A stretch of DNA of 64,000 bases from Rhodococcus sp. W8901 (lineage in GTDB: Bacteria > Actinomycetota > Actinomycetes > Mycobacteriales > Mycobacteriaceae). The stretch is taken from NCBI RefSeq assembly GCF_013348805.1, contig NZ_CP054690.1, positions 124,001-188,000 on the forward strand, written 5' to 3'. Below, piece by piece: positions 50,720 through 59,016 of the stretch (position 1 is its first letter; each line of letters opens with the position of its first letter). A program made the position numbers and the translations under genes. The notes under the pieces are model-generated. The model saw only the letters and a program-made list of their open reading frames with translations, was not told where the DNA came from and did not search any database.

Positions 50720-51918
50720 GCGGGTGGCCGAGCGTTGCGCTGGGCGACGTATTGGTGGAAGCGCGTTCCGGATTTGCTTGTGGCGAGGTGGACCCAGCAG
50801 GCGTTCCTCAGTTCCGTATGTACAACGTCACGCGAGATGGCGCCATTGACTACACTAAGTTGCGGCGGGTTCCGTCGGAAAAGGCGCGTCTCGAAACGTT
50901 CGAGCTGCGGACGGGGGACGTTCTCTTCAACGCGACAAACAGCCCTGACCTGGTGGGTAAGACTGCCCTCTTCGTCGAACGAGACGAGCCCACTGTGTTC
51001 AGTAATCACTTTCTCCGGATCAGGACTGGCGATTCCCTCGACCCGTCTTTCCTCTCGCGATTCCTGCAGATGCACTTCGCGCGAGGGACGTTCCGCGGCA
51101 TGTGCCGGCAGTGGGTGAACCAGGCGACGGTTAGCCGTGATTCTGTCCTCGGCTTGAAAATGCCGCTACCCCCACTCCCCGAACAGTGCCGGGTCGCCGC
51201 GATCCTCGATCACGCCGATGCCCTCCGCACCAAGCGCCGCGAAGCCCTCACTCGCCTCGACGAGCTCGTCCAGTCGATCTTCATCGACATGTTTGGCGGT
51301 GCTTTGACTCGCTGGCCAGTGGTCACGGTTGCCGATGTGGCGGGGTCGGACCGTGGTTCGATGCGTACTGGCCCTTTTGGAAGTCAGCTGCTCCACGAGG
51401 AGTTCACGGATTCGGGGGTGGCTGTCCTCGGGATTGACAATGCAGTTGGCAACCGATTCGAGTGGGGTGAAAGGCGTTACATCTCCGAAGACAAGTATGA
51501 GCAGCTCTGCCGATACACGGTGCGTCCGGGTGACGTTCTTATCACAATCATGGGTACTTGTGGGCGCTGTGCTGTTGTTCCGGAGGGCATTCCATTGGCG
51601 ATTAACACGAAACACCTCTGTTGTATCACGCTCGACCGCGGCAAGGCGTTGCCCGAGTTTCTTCACTCATACTTCTTGCTACATCCAGCAGCTATTCGCT
51701 ACCTGACGCAGAAGGCCAAAGGCGCGATCATGTCGGGCCTGAACATGGGGATCATCAAGGAGCTTCCCATTCCTCTCGTTCCAATCGAACTCCAGAGGAA
51801 GTACGTGGAGCGGACTGCTCATATCGAGAGCCAGCGACGCGACTATCGTCTCGGTCTAGCCGAGCTCGACGCCCTCTTCGCCTCTCTTCAGTCCCGAGCG
51901 TTCCGAGGTGAATTGTGA
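50716..51918 (+). CDS. hsdS: Type I specificity subunit HsdS
   Basis: A 400-aa specificity subunit with two target-recognition domains (about 1-150 and 200-350), separated by the conserved helix ending PLPPLPEQCRVAAILDHADA and REALTRLDELVQSIFIDMF. The second TRD is closed by IPLVPIELQRKYVERTAHIE. The intact two-TRD layout suggests recognition of a bipartite site; sequence not predictable. Both ends overlap neighbours by GTGA. Confidence 0.9.
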   Translation: MSGWPSVALGDVLVEARSGFACGEVDPAGVPQFRMYNVTRDGAIDYTKLRRVPSEKARLETFELRTGDVLFNATNSPDLVGKTALFVERDEPTVFSNHFLRIRTGDSLDPSFLSRFLQMHFARGTFRGMCRQWVNQATVSRDSVLGLKMPLPPLPEQCRVAAILDHADALRTKRREALTRLDELVQSIFIDMFGGALTRWPVVTVADVAGSDRGSMRTGPFGSQLLHEEFTDSGVAVLGIDNAVGNRFEWGERRYISEDKYEQLCRYTVRPGDVLITIMGTCGRCAVVPEGIPLAINTKHLCCITLDRGKALPEFLHSYFLLHPAAIRYLTQKAKGAIMSGLNMGIIKELPIPLVPIELQRKYVERTAHIESQRRDYRLGLAELDALFASLQSRAFRGEL

Positions 51919-53738
51919 TCCCTGGCTACGAGAGTGCGATTCTCCCCGCCTGGCCGGTGTTCGTCCGTCCAACGCTTGTGGTGCTATCGGACGGCCAGAC
52001 ATGGCGAACCGCCGACCTACGCGAGGCCGTCGCCGATGCGATGCAGCTGACCGACGGTCAGCGTGAGGAGCGGCTGAACTCCGGCCAGTCTCGCGCCGAG
52101 AATCGCGTCGGCTGGGCGCTGTCGATGCTGAAACGCGTGGGTGCGGTCACCCAGATTCGTAACGGCTATTCGGCTATCACCGACTTCGGGCAACAACTTC
52201 TCGTCGAACATCCTGAAGCGATCACCGAGGCCGAACTCGTTGCCATCCCAGCCTTTCAGGAATATGTTCCCAAGCGGCGCAAGGCTTCTCCGAAGGAAGC
52301 AATCGAGGACGGGCCGTCGTACTGGTTCGTCGGTGCGTACTACTACGGGGAGGCGGTCGAGGACCTGACCGACACCTTCGTGGAGGAGGGTATCTGGCGC
52401 AACGGCTACGAGGACAAGTATCTCGACGAGGTCCAGTCGATCGAAGTTGGCGAACGCATCGCCATCAAGGCCGCCTATACCCGCCTCTACGAGCTGCCGT
52501 TCGAGGCCAATGGAAACAAGGTCTCGGTGATGGCAGTCAAAGCGACTGGAACAGTCACCCGGAACCACGGCGACGGTCGCACCCTCGACGTGGAATGGGA
52601 TCCGCGAGAGCATATTCGGGAGTGGTACTTCTACACGAACCAGCGGACGGTGTGGAAGGTCCAGCCGGGCGACTGGCGCACCGACGGACTCATCGACTTC
52701 GCCTTCGAAGGTGAAGAGCAAGACCTCGACCGCTTCCGGAACTCTCGGTTCTGGGCCGACCGCTTCGGCGACGACGCCGGCCTCGCCGAGGCGCCCGACG
52801 TGGACGACGAGATCGGTGCGGACGACGAGGAACTGCAGGGCGCCCAGCAGGGCTACACGCTCGCCGACATCGTCGCCGACGGCTGCTTCGTCCCCGCCCC
52901 GGTGCTCGGCGACTACCTGGATGCCCTGCGTATCAAGAAGAACCTCATCCTGCAGGGCCCGCCCGGCACCGGCAAGACCTGGCTCGCCAAGCGCCTCGGC
53001 TACGCCCTCATCGGTGGCAAGGATCGGAACCTGCTGCGCGCCATCCAGTTCCATCCCACCCTGGCGTACGAGGACTTCATCCGAGGATGGCGGCCCAGCG
53101 GCGACGGCAAGCTGCAGCTCGAGGACGGCATCTTCCTCGACATCGTCAATGCCGCCCAGGCCGACCCCGGGCACAACCACGTCGTCGTCATCGAGGAGAT
53201 CAACCGCGGCAACCTCGCCCAGATCTTCGGTGAACTGCTCACGCTCCTCGAGAACAGCAAACGGACACCCGACGAGGCCCTCGAACTGTCCTACCGCCGC
53301 CCCGGCGAACCGCCCACATACCTGCCCGAGAACCTCTACATCATCGGCACCATGAACCTCGCCGACCGCTCCCTCGCGATCGTCGACTTCGCGTTGCGCC
53401 GCCGCTTCGCCTTCCGCAACCTCGAACCCAACCTCAACGAGGCCTGGCGCCGCTGGGTGTCCGAGCACAACGGCATCCCCGACGCCTTCCTCGCCGCGCT
53501 GGCGCACCGCATCGACGCGCTCAACGACAGCATCGCGGCGGACCGCTCGCTCGGCGACCAGTACCGGATCGGGCACAGCTTCTTCACGCCGTCCGGCAAG
53601 ACCCGCATCGGCGACCCGGACAGCTGGCTGCGGCAGGTGGTGGACTCCGAGATCCGTCCGCTGCTCGACGAGTACTGGTTCGACGACCCGGAGCGCGTGC
53701 GGAAGGAAGCGGAGGCACTGCTCGGGTATCCGCTGTGA
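51915..53738 (+). CDS. mcrB: McrB-like GTPase (AAA+) with N-terminal Mrr-type wing
   Basis: A 607-aa protein: N-terminal winged-helix (Mrr_N-like, about 10-90; LKRVGAVTQIRNGYSAITDF), a middle target-reading region, then a McrB AAA+ domain. Walker A GPPGTGKTWLAKRL is at 349-362. The MNxxD-type signature appears as IGTMNLADRSLAIVDFALRR, with the pre-helix VVVIEEINRGNLAQIFGELL. GTP-driven translocation is the family role. Overlaps hsdS (GTGA) and mcrC. Confidence 0.9.
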   Translation: MIPGYESAILPAWPVFVRPTLVVLSDGQTWRTADLREAVADAMQLTDGQREERLNSGQSRAENRVGWALSMLKRVGAVTQIRNGYSAITDFGQQLLVEHPEAITEAELVAIPAFQEYVPKRRKASPKEAIEDGPSYWFVGAYYYGEAVEDLTDTFVEEGIWRNGYEDKYLDEVQSIEVGERIAIKAAYTRLYELPFEANGNKVSVMAVKATGTVTRNHGDGRTLDVEWDPREHIREWYFYTNQRTVWKVQPGDWRTDGLIDFAFEGEEQDLDRFRNSRFWADRFGDDAGLAEAPDVDDEIGADDEELQGAQQGYTLADIVADGCFVPAPVLGDYLDALRIKKNLILQGPPGTGKTWLAKRLGYALIGGKDRNLLRAIQFHPTLAYEDFIRGWRPSGDGKLQLEDGIFLDIVNAAQADPGHNHVVVIEEINRGNLAQIFGELLTLLENSKRTPDEALELSYRRPGEPPTYLPENLYIIGTMNLADRSLAIVDFALRRRFAFRNLEPNLNEAWRRWVSEHNGIPDAFLAALAHRIDALNDSIAADRSLGDQYRIGHSFFTPSGKTRIGDPDSWLRQVVDSEIRPLLDEYWFDDPERVRKEAEALLGYPL

Positions 53739-54844
53739 CCGGCGTGATCGTCAGCGGCCGCACCCGGATCCCCGTCCGGAACCTGTGGCTGCTGATGCTG
53801 TACGCGTCGAGCCTGTACCGGGCCGACGAGTCGCTGCGCCGCGGCGGCGTCGAAGAGAATCCGGAAGACCTGTGCGACGTGGTCGCCGAGATCCTCGCCG
53901 ACGCCGTCGAGACCCGGCTGCAGCGCACCCTCGGCCAGGCCTACAGGCCGCGCCGCGCCGCGCTCACCCGGGTGCGGGGCCAGATCGACGTGCTCGAGAC
54001 GACGACCCGACAACTCCTCTCCCGCGGTCGCGTCGCGTGCCGGTTCACCGAACTGTCCGTGGACAATCCGCGGAACCGGCTGATGCGCACCGCCCTCGCC
54101 GTCGCTGCGGGACGGGTGCGCAGCGAACGACTCTCGGCGCGGTGCCGCCGGCTCGCCGCCACCCTCGTCCAGGCCGGCGTCTCGCCCCGGCCCATCGGAC
54201 GGGGCGAGGTCGTCGGCGTCGTCCTCGGCCGCAACGAGGCGACCGACGTGGCTGCCGTCGACGCCGCGAAACTGATTCTGGCGATGGATATTCCGACCGA
54301 GGAGGACGGATCCGGTCACCGCTGGGCGGCATCGCGGGACGTCGCCGAGATGCGTCGCCTCTACGAAGCCGCGGTGCGCGGGTTCTATCGCGCCACCCTC
54401 ACCGCGCCGTGGCAGGTGCATGCGGGCGAGAAGACGCTCCGCTGGCCTACCGAGGAGGCGACGAGCCGGGTGCGTCAGATCCTGCCGGTGATGCGGGCCG
54501 ACACCATCCTCGAGACCGTCGACCGGCGGATCGTCGTCGAGACCAAGTTCACCGACGCGCTCAAGTCCAACCGGTACGGCGCCCTCAAACTCGCTCGTGG
54601 ACACGTCTTTCAGCTGTACGCCTACATCCAGTCGCAGCACGAGCAGGACGCGCTCGCCGCCACCGCCGAGGGGGTGCTGCTGTATCCGACGGTGGGGGAG
54701 CACCTCGACGAGTCGGTCCGCATTCAGGGCCACCGCTACCGTTTCCTCACCGTCGACCTCGCCGGCAGCGCCGTCGACATCCGTGCCGCACTTGCCGCGG
54801 TCACGGACGAACCCACCATCGAACTCGAGGACAGTCATGAGTGA
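53735..54844 (+). CDS. mcrC: McrC-like endonuclease subunit
   Basis: A 369-aa McrC protein: N-terminal IPVRNLWLLMLYASSLYRAD, RVRGQIDVLETTTRQLLSRG and TELSVDNPRNRLMRTALAVA. The C-terminal PD-(D/E)xK nuclease shows LPVMRADTILETVDRRIVVE and TKF (D...E-x-K). It cuts DNA when loaded by McrB. Start overlaps McrB stop; the stop overlaps the next gene by 8 nt. Methylation-dependent or not cannot be told. Confidence 0.9.
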   Translation: MTGVIVSGRTRIPVRNLWLLMLYASSLYRADESLRRGGVEENPEDLCDVVAEILADAVETRLQRTLGQAYRPRRAALTRVRGQIDVLETTTRQLLSRGRVACRFTELSVDNPRNRLMRTALAVAAGRVRSERLSARCRRLAATLVQAGVSPRPIGRGEVVGVVLGRNEATDVAAVDAAKLILAMDIPTEEDGSGHRWAASRDVAEMRRLYEAAVRGFYRATLTAPWQVHAGEKTLRWPTEEATSRVRQILPVMRADTILETVDRRIVVETKFTDALKSNRYGALKLARGHVFQLYAYIQSQHEQDALAATAEGVLLYPTVGEHLDESVRIQGHRYRFLTVDLAGSAVDIRAALAAVTDEPTIELEDSHE

Positions 54845-55421
54845 AATCCATCCGGCGGCAAGCGACGAGAACTTCGAACGGCTGCGCCAGGAACCGTTCT
54901 TCGAGGTGGTGGTCGACCTGATCGCCGGTTATCTTTCGTCCGCATTCGACGACGCGGCGTCGGGCGAGGTGGACCAGTGGACGCTGACGTGTCTCCCGAC
55001 GACGAACAAGACCGCCGAGAGTGAACGTCTCTTCACCCTCAACATCGGACCGATGGAGGTGCTCTACGTGGAGCGGTACACGGAGAACGGCGAGACCGTC
55101 GACTACCGCACCGTGCTGTACACGTCGAAGTCCGCGCTGATGCGCGGCACCGGGTACAGCCTCGACGGCCTCACGATGGCAAACCCGTTGCTGCGTTTCC
55201 GCGAAACCGAACTGGCCTCCGCGGACGGCGACGGTGTGGTGATCGACTGGTTCCTCTCCGACGAGGGCGCGGACGACCAGTTCTTCGAGCTTCCCCTCGA
55301 CGAGACGACCATCCGCCCGCTCGCCGAGCGACTTGTCGGCAAGGGTCGAGGCCCGTACGCGCAATATCACAATCGACGGTTCGCGCAGCATGTGCTCGAC
55401 GTGATGACAGAAGAGGCCTGA
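54837..55421 (+). CDS. Hypothetical protein in McrBC operon
   Basis: A 194-aa protein starting ATG 54837. Mixed alpha/beta: RQEPFFEVVVDLIAGYLSSA, RLFTLNIGPMEVLYVERYTE, VIDWFLSDEGADDQFFELPL. No known domain recognised, no TM. The 8-nt overlap with mcrC and 1-nt gap to the next gene suggest it is an accessory of the McrBC module. Confidence 0.7.
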   Translation: MSEIHPAASDENFERLRQEPFFEVVVDLIAGYLSSAFDDAASGEVDQWTLTCLPTTNKTAESERLFTLNIGPMEVLYVERYTENGETVDYRTVLYTSKSALMRGTGYSLDGLTMANPLLRFRETELASADGDGVVIDWFLSDEGADDQFFELPLDETTIRPLAERLVGKGRGPYAQYHNRRFAQHVLDVMTEEA

Positions 55422-55422
55422 C

Positions 55423-56058
55423 ATGACGATTCGTCTTCCGAAGGTCCTCGCGTCCGGTGACGACGGCGCCGCAGTCGAGGTGTTGCAGCAGTACTTCCGC
55501 GCGCCGCGGGTGAAGACCGGCCGACTGCGCAGCGGCGCGCTGTGGGACGAATGGGATTCCAGCGGAACCCGCGAGCGCGACGTCGACGTCTTCACCGCCG
55601 ACGACTTGGTCGCCGTCACGCTGCTCTCGGTTGCGGTATCCCCGGACGGCGCCGACATCATCCTGCGCGAGCGCCGCGACGAGTTCGCCGAGCTGCTGCG
55701 GGAGGTCGGCCCCGACCGCGACCTCGTCGACGAGGCCGACGAGATGACCCCCGAGTCGCCGGCGTGGCGGCTGGAGACGGCGCTGTGGACGGTCCCCAGC
55801 GTCGGGCGGACCGTCGCCTCGAAACTGATCGCGCGCAAGCGCCCGCGGCTCTACCCCATCTACGACCGTGTCGTCGGCGAGGTTCTCGACACCAAGAAGG
55901 CGCACCTCAACCCCGTCCGGCAGGCCCTGCGGGACAACGACCGCGAACTGCACAACCGGCTCGTCGCGTTGCGGGAACGGGCGGAGTTGCCGGCCGCGGT
56001 CCCGGCCATCCGGATTCTCGACGTGCTTGCGTGGATGCAACTGAAGGCACCGGGCTGA
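55423..56058 (+). CDS. DUF6308 family protein
   Basis: A 211-aa protein matching DUF6308: GRLRSGALWDEWDSSGTRER, SVGRTVASKLIARKRPRLYP (HhH-like), YDRVVGEVLDTKKAHLNPVR. The HhH-like segment is similar to DNA-glycosylase helix-hairpin-helix and suggests DNA contact (inference). Last gene of the overlapping hsdM-S-mcrBC operon. Confidence 0.72.
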   Translation: MTIRLPKVLASGDDGAAVEVLQQYFRAPRVKTGRLRSGALWDEWDSSGTRERDVDVFTADDLVAVTLLSVAVSPDGADIILRERRDEFAELLREVGPDRDLVDEADEMTPESPAWRLETALWTVPSVGRTVASKLIARKRPRLYPIYDRVVGEVLDTKKAHLNPVRQALRDNDRELHNRLVALRERAELPAAVPAIRILDVLAWMQLKAPG

Positions 56059-56132
56059 GCGCTCGACTCGATCGCAGCTCTGCGCGCCGCTGTGCACAGG
56101 AGTGCCTATTTGAATGCACAGCTGACCTCCTC

Positions 56133-56234
56133 ATGAGCGAGACGAGCCTGAATCGGCGACGAATTGCAGGCGAAAAGTACGTCTTGAACAGGAAATATAC
56201 ACAAATAGTCACAAATGTAGAATGGAGTGTGTAG
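56133..56234 (+). CDS. Possible small ORF (33 aa)
   Basis: ATG 56133 to TAG 56234 encodes MSETSLNRRRIAGEKYVLNR and 13 more residues. No Shine-Dalgarno is evident and the region is unusually A/T-rich (AAATATACACAAATAGTC). It abuts the next GTG start with no gap, so it could be a leader; equally it may be a promoter region. Confidence 0.25.
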   Translation: MSETSLNRRRIAGEKYVLNRKYTQIVTNVEWSV

Positions 56235-58013
56235 GTGGACTATCCTGTGGACATGTCGTGGACAGCGGAGCGGCTACAGGACGTCCTGGCGGATCTGCGG
56301 ACGCGCGGCGGTGATCGTACGGAGATCGAAGTGAAGCGCGCCTCTGGTGGGTGTCCCGGTTTGGCCGAGACTCTCTGCGCCTTCGGCAACATGCCCGAAG
56401 GCGGCACCATCCTGCTCGGAATCGACGAGGCACGGGACTTCGAGGTCGTCGGTGTGACGTCCGTGGCTGACATCGAGAAGGGGGTTGCGTCACAAGCGAG
56501 AAACGCCGTCGCGCCACCCGTCAACGTCACGTTCGAGCATGCGATCGTGGACGGCTGCGATGTTGTGATTGCCGGTGTGGCCGGGCTTCCCGACTCCGAC
56601 CGGCCGTGTCGACTCGTCAGAGGCGGTGCTGCTTACCTACGGCAGGGCGACGGGGACTATCGGATGTCGGATCAGGAAGTAGCGCAACTGATTGCGCTCC
56701 GAAACCGGCCACGAGACGACGCGGATGCGGTGCAGGGATCGTCGACGACGGATCTCGACAAGCGGTTGGTGACGTTGTTTCTGTCGGAAGCGAGATCGTC
56801 GTCACGACGGCTTGCGGACGCCACGGACGGCCAGATCCTCCGATGGAAAGGCGTGACTGCATCGGACGGCACGACTCTGACGATTGCTGGGCTGTACGCA
56901 CTGGGGCAGTTTCCTCAGCAGTTCGCCCCGTCGCTGGCCATCACCGCCGCGGTCGAACTACCTGATCGCACGGAAGGCCGCACACGTGATCTCGTCCATC
57001 TGGACGGGCCGATTCCCGAAATGCTCGATCATGCGATGGAGTGGGTGCGTCGTAACACTCGCAGCGTCATTCGATACGGCGCCGACGGTCACGGAGTCAA
57101 CCAGAGTGAGATTCCGATGATCGCCGTCCGTGAGCTGATCGCAAACGCGCTCGTACACCGTGATCTCGGTCCACACACGCAGAGCAAGCGGGTGGAGATC
57201 CGTTTGCGGGACGACAAGCTGATCATCGCGAACCCGGGTGGCCTCTGGGGGATCAGCCGAGACCAACTCGGAATGCCGACAGGTAAGTCGGCGGTCAACG
57301 AGTTCCTATACGAGATCTGCAAACTGACGAGAACGACGATGGGGAACCGTGTTGTCGAGGGCGAAGGGGGTGGGATTCGAGAAGTGCGATCCGCACTGCG
57401 CCAGGCAGGGATGCGTCCTCCGGAGTTCCATGACACCGGCGTCAGGTTCACCGCCATCGTGCCGCGCCATGCCCTGCTGTCACCCGATGACCTGTCCTGG
57501 TTGGCGGCCGTTGTCAAGAATGCGCCGCTGTCGGACGTGCAGCGGCAGATCCTCGCATCCATGCGGCATGGGCAGGAGTGGACGAATTCGTTTGTGCGAG
57601 AGGAGTTCGCACCGATCGACTCGGTTGCCGCCCGCGCAGTGTTGCAGGGCCTGGTCGCCGCGGGATTCGCTGCGGCGAGCGGAGATCGGGGCGGCACCAC
57701 TTATCATCTTGCGCCGAACCTTGTCGAAGGAAACGAGCGGACCGTGCCCACTGTCGAGATCCTCGACAACCCGGTTGCCGCGTCCGAGGTGTCTGCGCCA
57801 GGGGCGCCGGCCAACTTGATGGCGATCTCGTCCAATGCGTCCACCATCTGGCACGCGCTCGATCAGCCCAGGTCCGTCCGAGAGTTGACGGAGGTGACAG
57901 GACTCGGGGCGCATCAGGTCAGGTATGCGCTTGCCAAGATGGTCGACAATGGAATCGTTCACGTCGACGGCGGCCCGGGGCGCCGAGGTACCCGATATCG
58001 CCGTAGCTCTTGA
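56235..58013 (+). CDS. AlbA_2/Schlafen-type ATP-binding protein
   Basis: A 592-aa protein. N-terminal AlbA_2 domain: DRTEIEVKRASGGCPGLAET, GNMPEGGTILLGIDEARDFE. The middle RecG-C/HATPase-like region has MIAVRELIANALVHRDLG. The C-terminus ends in winged helices: VRELTEVTGLGAHQVRYALA. GTG 56235 or ATG 56253 may be the start. Proteins of this type regulate transcription and are common in defence islands. It separates hsdMS-mcrBC from hsdR. Confidence 0.8.
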   Translation: MDYPVDMSWTAERLQDVLADLRTRGGDRTEIEVKRASGGCPGLAETLCAFGNMPEGGTILLGIDEARDFEVVGVTSVADIEKGVASQARNAVAPPVNVTFEHAIVDGCDVVIAGVAGLPDSDRPCRLVRGGAAYLRQGDGDYRMSDQEVAQLIALRNRPRDDADAVQGSSTTDLDKRLVTLFLSEARSSSRRLADATDGQILRWKGVTASDGTTLTIAGLYALGQFPQQFAPSLAITAAVELPDRTEGRTRDLVHLDGPIPEMLDHAMEWVRRNTRSVIRYGADGHGVNQSEIPMIAVRELIANALVHRDLGPHTQSKRVEIRLRDDKLIIANPGGLWGISRDQLGMPTGKSAVNEFLYEICKLTRTTMGNRVVEGEGGGIREVRSALRQAGMRPPEFHDTGVRFTAIVPRHALLSPDDLSWLAAVVKNAPLSDVQRQILASMRHGQEWTNSFVREEFAPIDSVAARAVLQGLVAAGFAAASGDRGGTTYHLAPNLVEGNERTVPTVEILDNPVAASEVSAPGAPANLMAISSNASTIWHALDQPRSVRELTEVTGLGAHQVRYALAKMVDNGIVHVDGGPGRRGTRYRRSS

Positions 58014-58045
58014 CAACTCGGAACGTACAAACCTGGCTCGCCCGA

Positions 58046-58068
58046 CCCCGCCACGCATGGCAGCGGGG
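58046..58068. terminator. Weak bidirectional hairpin
   Basis: CCCCGC pairs with GCGGGG, with inner GCCA/TGGC, between the convergent AlbA_2 and coiled-coil genes. Confidence 0.4.
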
Positions 58069-58085
58069 CCGGTTCTGGGCTGGGG

Positions 58086-58655
58086 TCAGCTCACCAACGT
58101 CCAAGTGCCACAACGCTTGCTGGTGAACGCGATGTCGCCCGGCTGGATGGTGACGACGGCCGGACCGTTCTCGTTACCGTTGGCGAGGATCTCGTCGAAG
58201 TCGCCGCTCGTGCCGCTGGACCGCTGCCAGTAGCAGCTGGATGTCCCGCTGTTGCGGTACGTGCCGGGGTTGATGTCCTTGCCGACGAGGAAGATGCCGT
58301 CGCCCTTGATCGTGTTCTTCGCGGCAGCCTGTTCCTTCGGCAGCAGTTCCCGCTCGCGGCGAGCGATGTCGGCGCTCTGCTTGTCGAGTTGCGACTTGCG
58401 GGAGTCGAGTGCGGTGGTCTCGGAGTCCTTGCGCGCCTGCAGATCCTGCTCCTGCTTCGCGACGGTCTGCTCGCGGGCCTCGACGGCTTTCGTTCGCTCA
58501 CCGGTCGGGTCGGATGCCCCGGCGGCACCGATACCCACGCCGGCGAGCAGCGCCGCGATCAGCGCGACTACCCACGGCCAGCGGCGGCGTTTGGCGGGCT
58601 TCGAGGGTGCAGCGTTCGGGACGGTGAGATCGGGTGTGAAGGTGGGACCGGTCAT
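58086..58655 (-). CDS. Single-TM coiled-coil protein with C-terminal beta domain
   Basis: A 189-aa protein. N-terminal cytoplasmic segment, TM (about 27-47; WPWVVALIAALLAGVGIGAA), a coiled coil (about 55-108; AVEAREQTVAKQEQDLQARK) and a Cys-paired beta domain (NPGTYRNSGTSSCYWQRSSG ... CGTWTLVS), probably outside. The C-terminal domain type is common in actinobacteria, function unknown. It is divergent from hsdR and inside the defence island. Confidence 0.75.
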   Translation of the reverse strand: MTGPTFTPDLTVPNAAPSKPAKRRRWPWVVALIAALLAGVGIGAAGASDPTGERTKAVEAREQTVAKQEQDLQARKDSETTALDSRKSQLDKQSADIARRERELLPKEQAAAKNTIKGDGIFLVGKDINPGTYRNSGTSSCYWQRSSGTSGDFDEILANGNENGPAVVTIQPGDIAFTSKRCGTWTLVS

Positions 58656-59016
58656 GTCGAGCTCCTGTAACGGGAAGTGGCACCGCGGGTTCGGAGGCCC
58701 GATGTACCGCGGCGCGCCCTCGACGTTCGCGAGAGCCGGACAGACTGACAGACACCACCGACAGGATCGGCGTCGTGCAGGCGCCGCATCGTCAACGGTG
58801 CTGCTCCGGTATGGCGGGCGGGGTCGTTGCTGGACCGGCGCGGGGTTCCTCCCGCAATCTCTGCAGTGATCATCCTTGGATCAGGAACCAGTCGATCAAA
58901 GTTTGGTGTCTCAAACCATTGATCAATGGGCATTGATGAGAGGTTTCTCGGCCGTGTCCGGTTCGGTCGGAGCCCTGTGTCAAGATCACCGGACAGGTGC
59001 TACATGGGGAGGACGA
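58656..59016. other. Divergent promoter region before hsdR
   Basis: 361 bp between the coiled-coil gene and hsdR with no gene. It holds a perfect 14-bp palindrome CCATTGATCAATGG (58916-58929), an adjacent GTTTG-GTGTCT-CAAAC inverted repeat (58900-58915), and several GATCA/TGATC words. This is a likely regulatory region. Confidence 0.55.
58916..58929. promoter_or_regulatory. 14-bp palindrome upstream of hsdR
   Basis: CCATTGATCAATGG is perfectly symmetric and lies 87 bp before the hsdR start. It is a candidate operator for an unidentified repressor. Confidence 0.5.
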
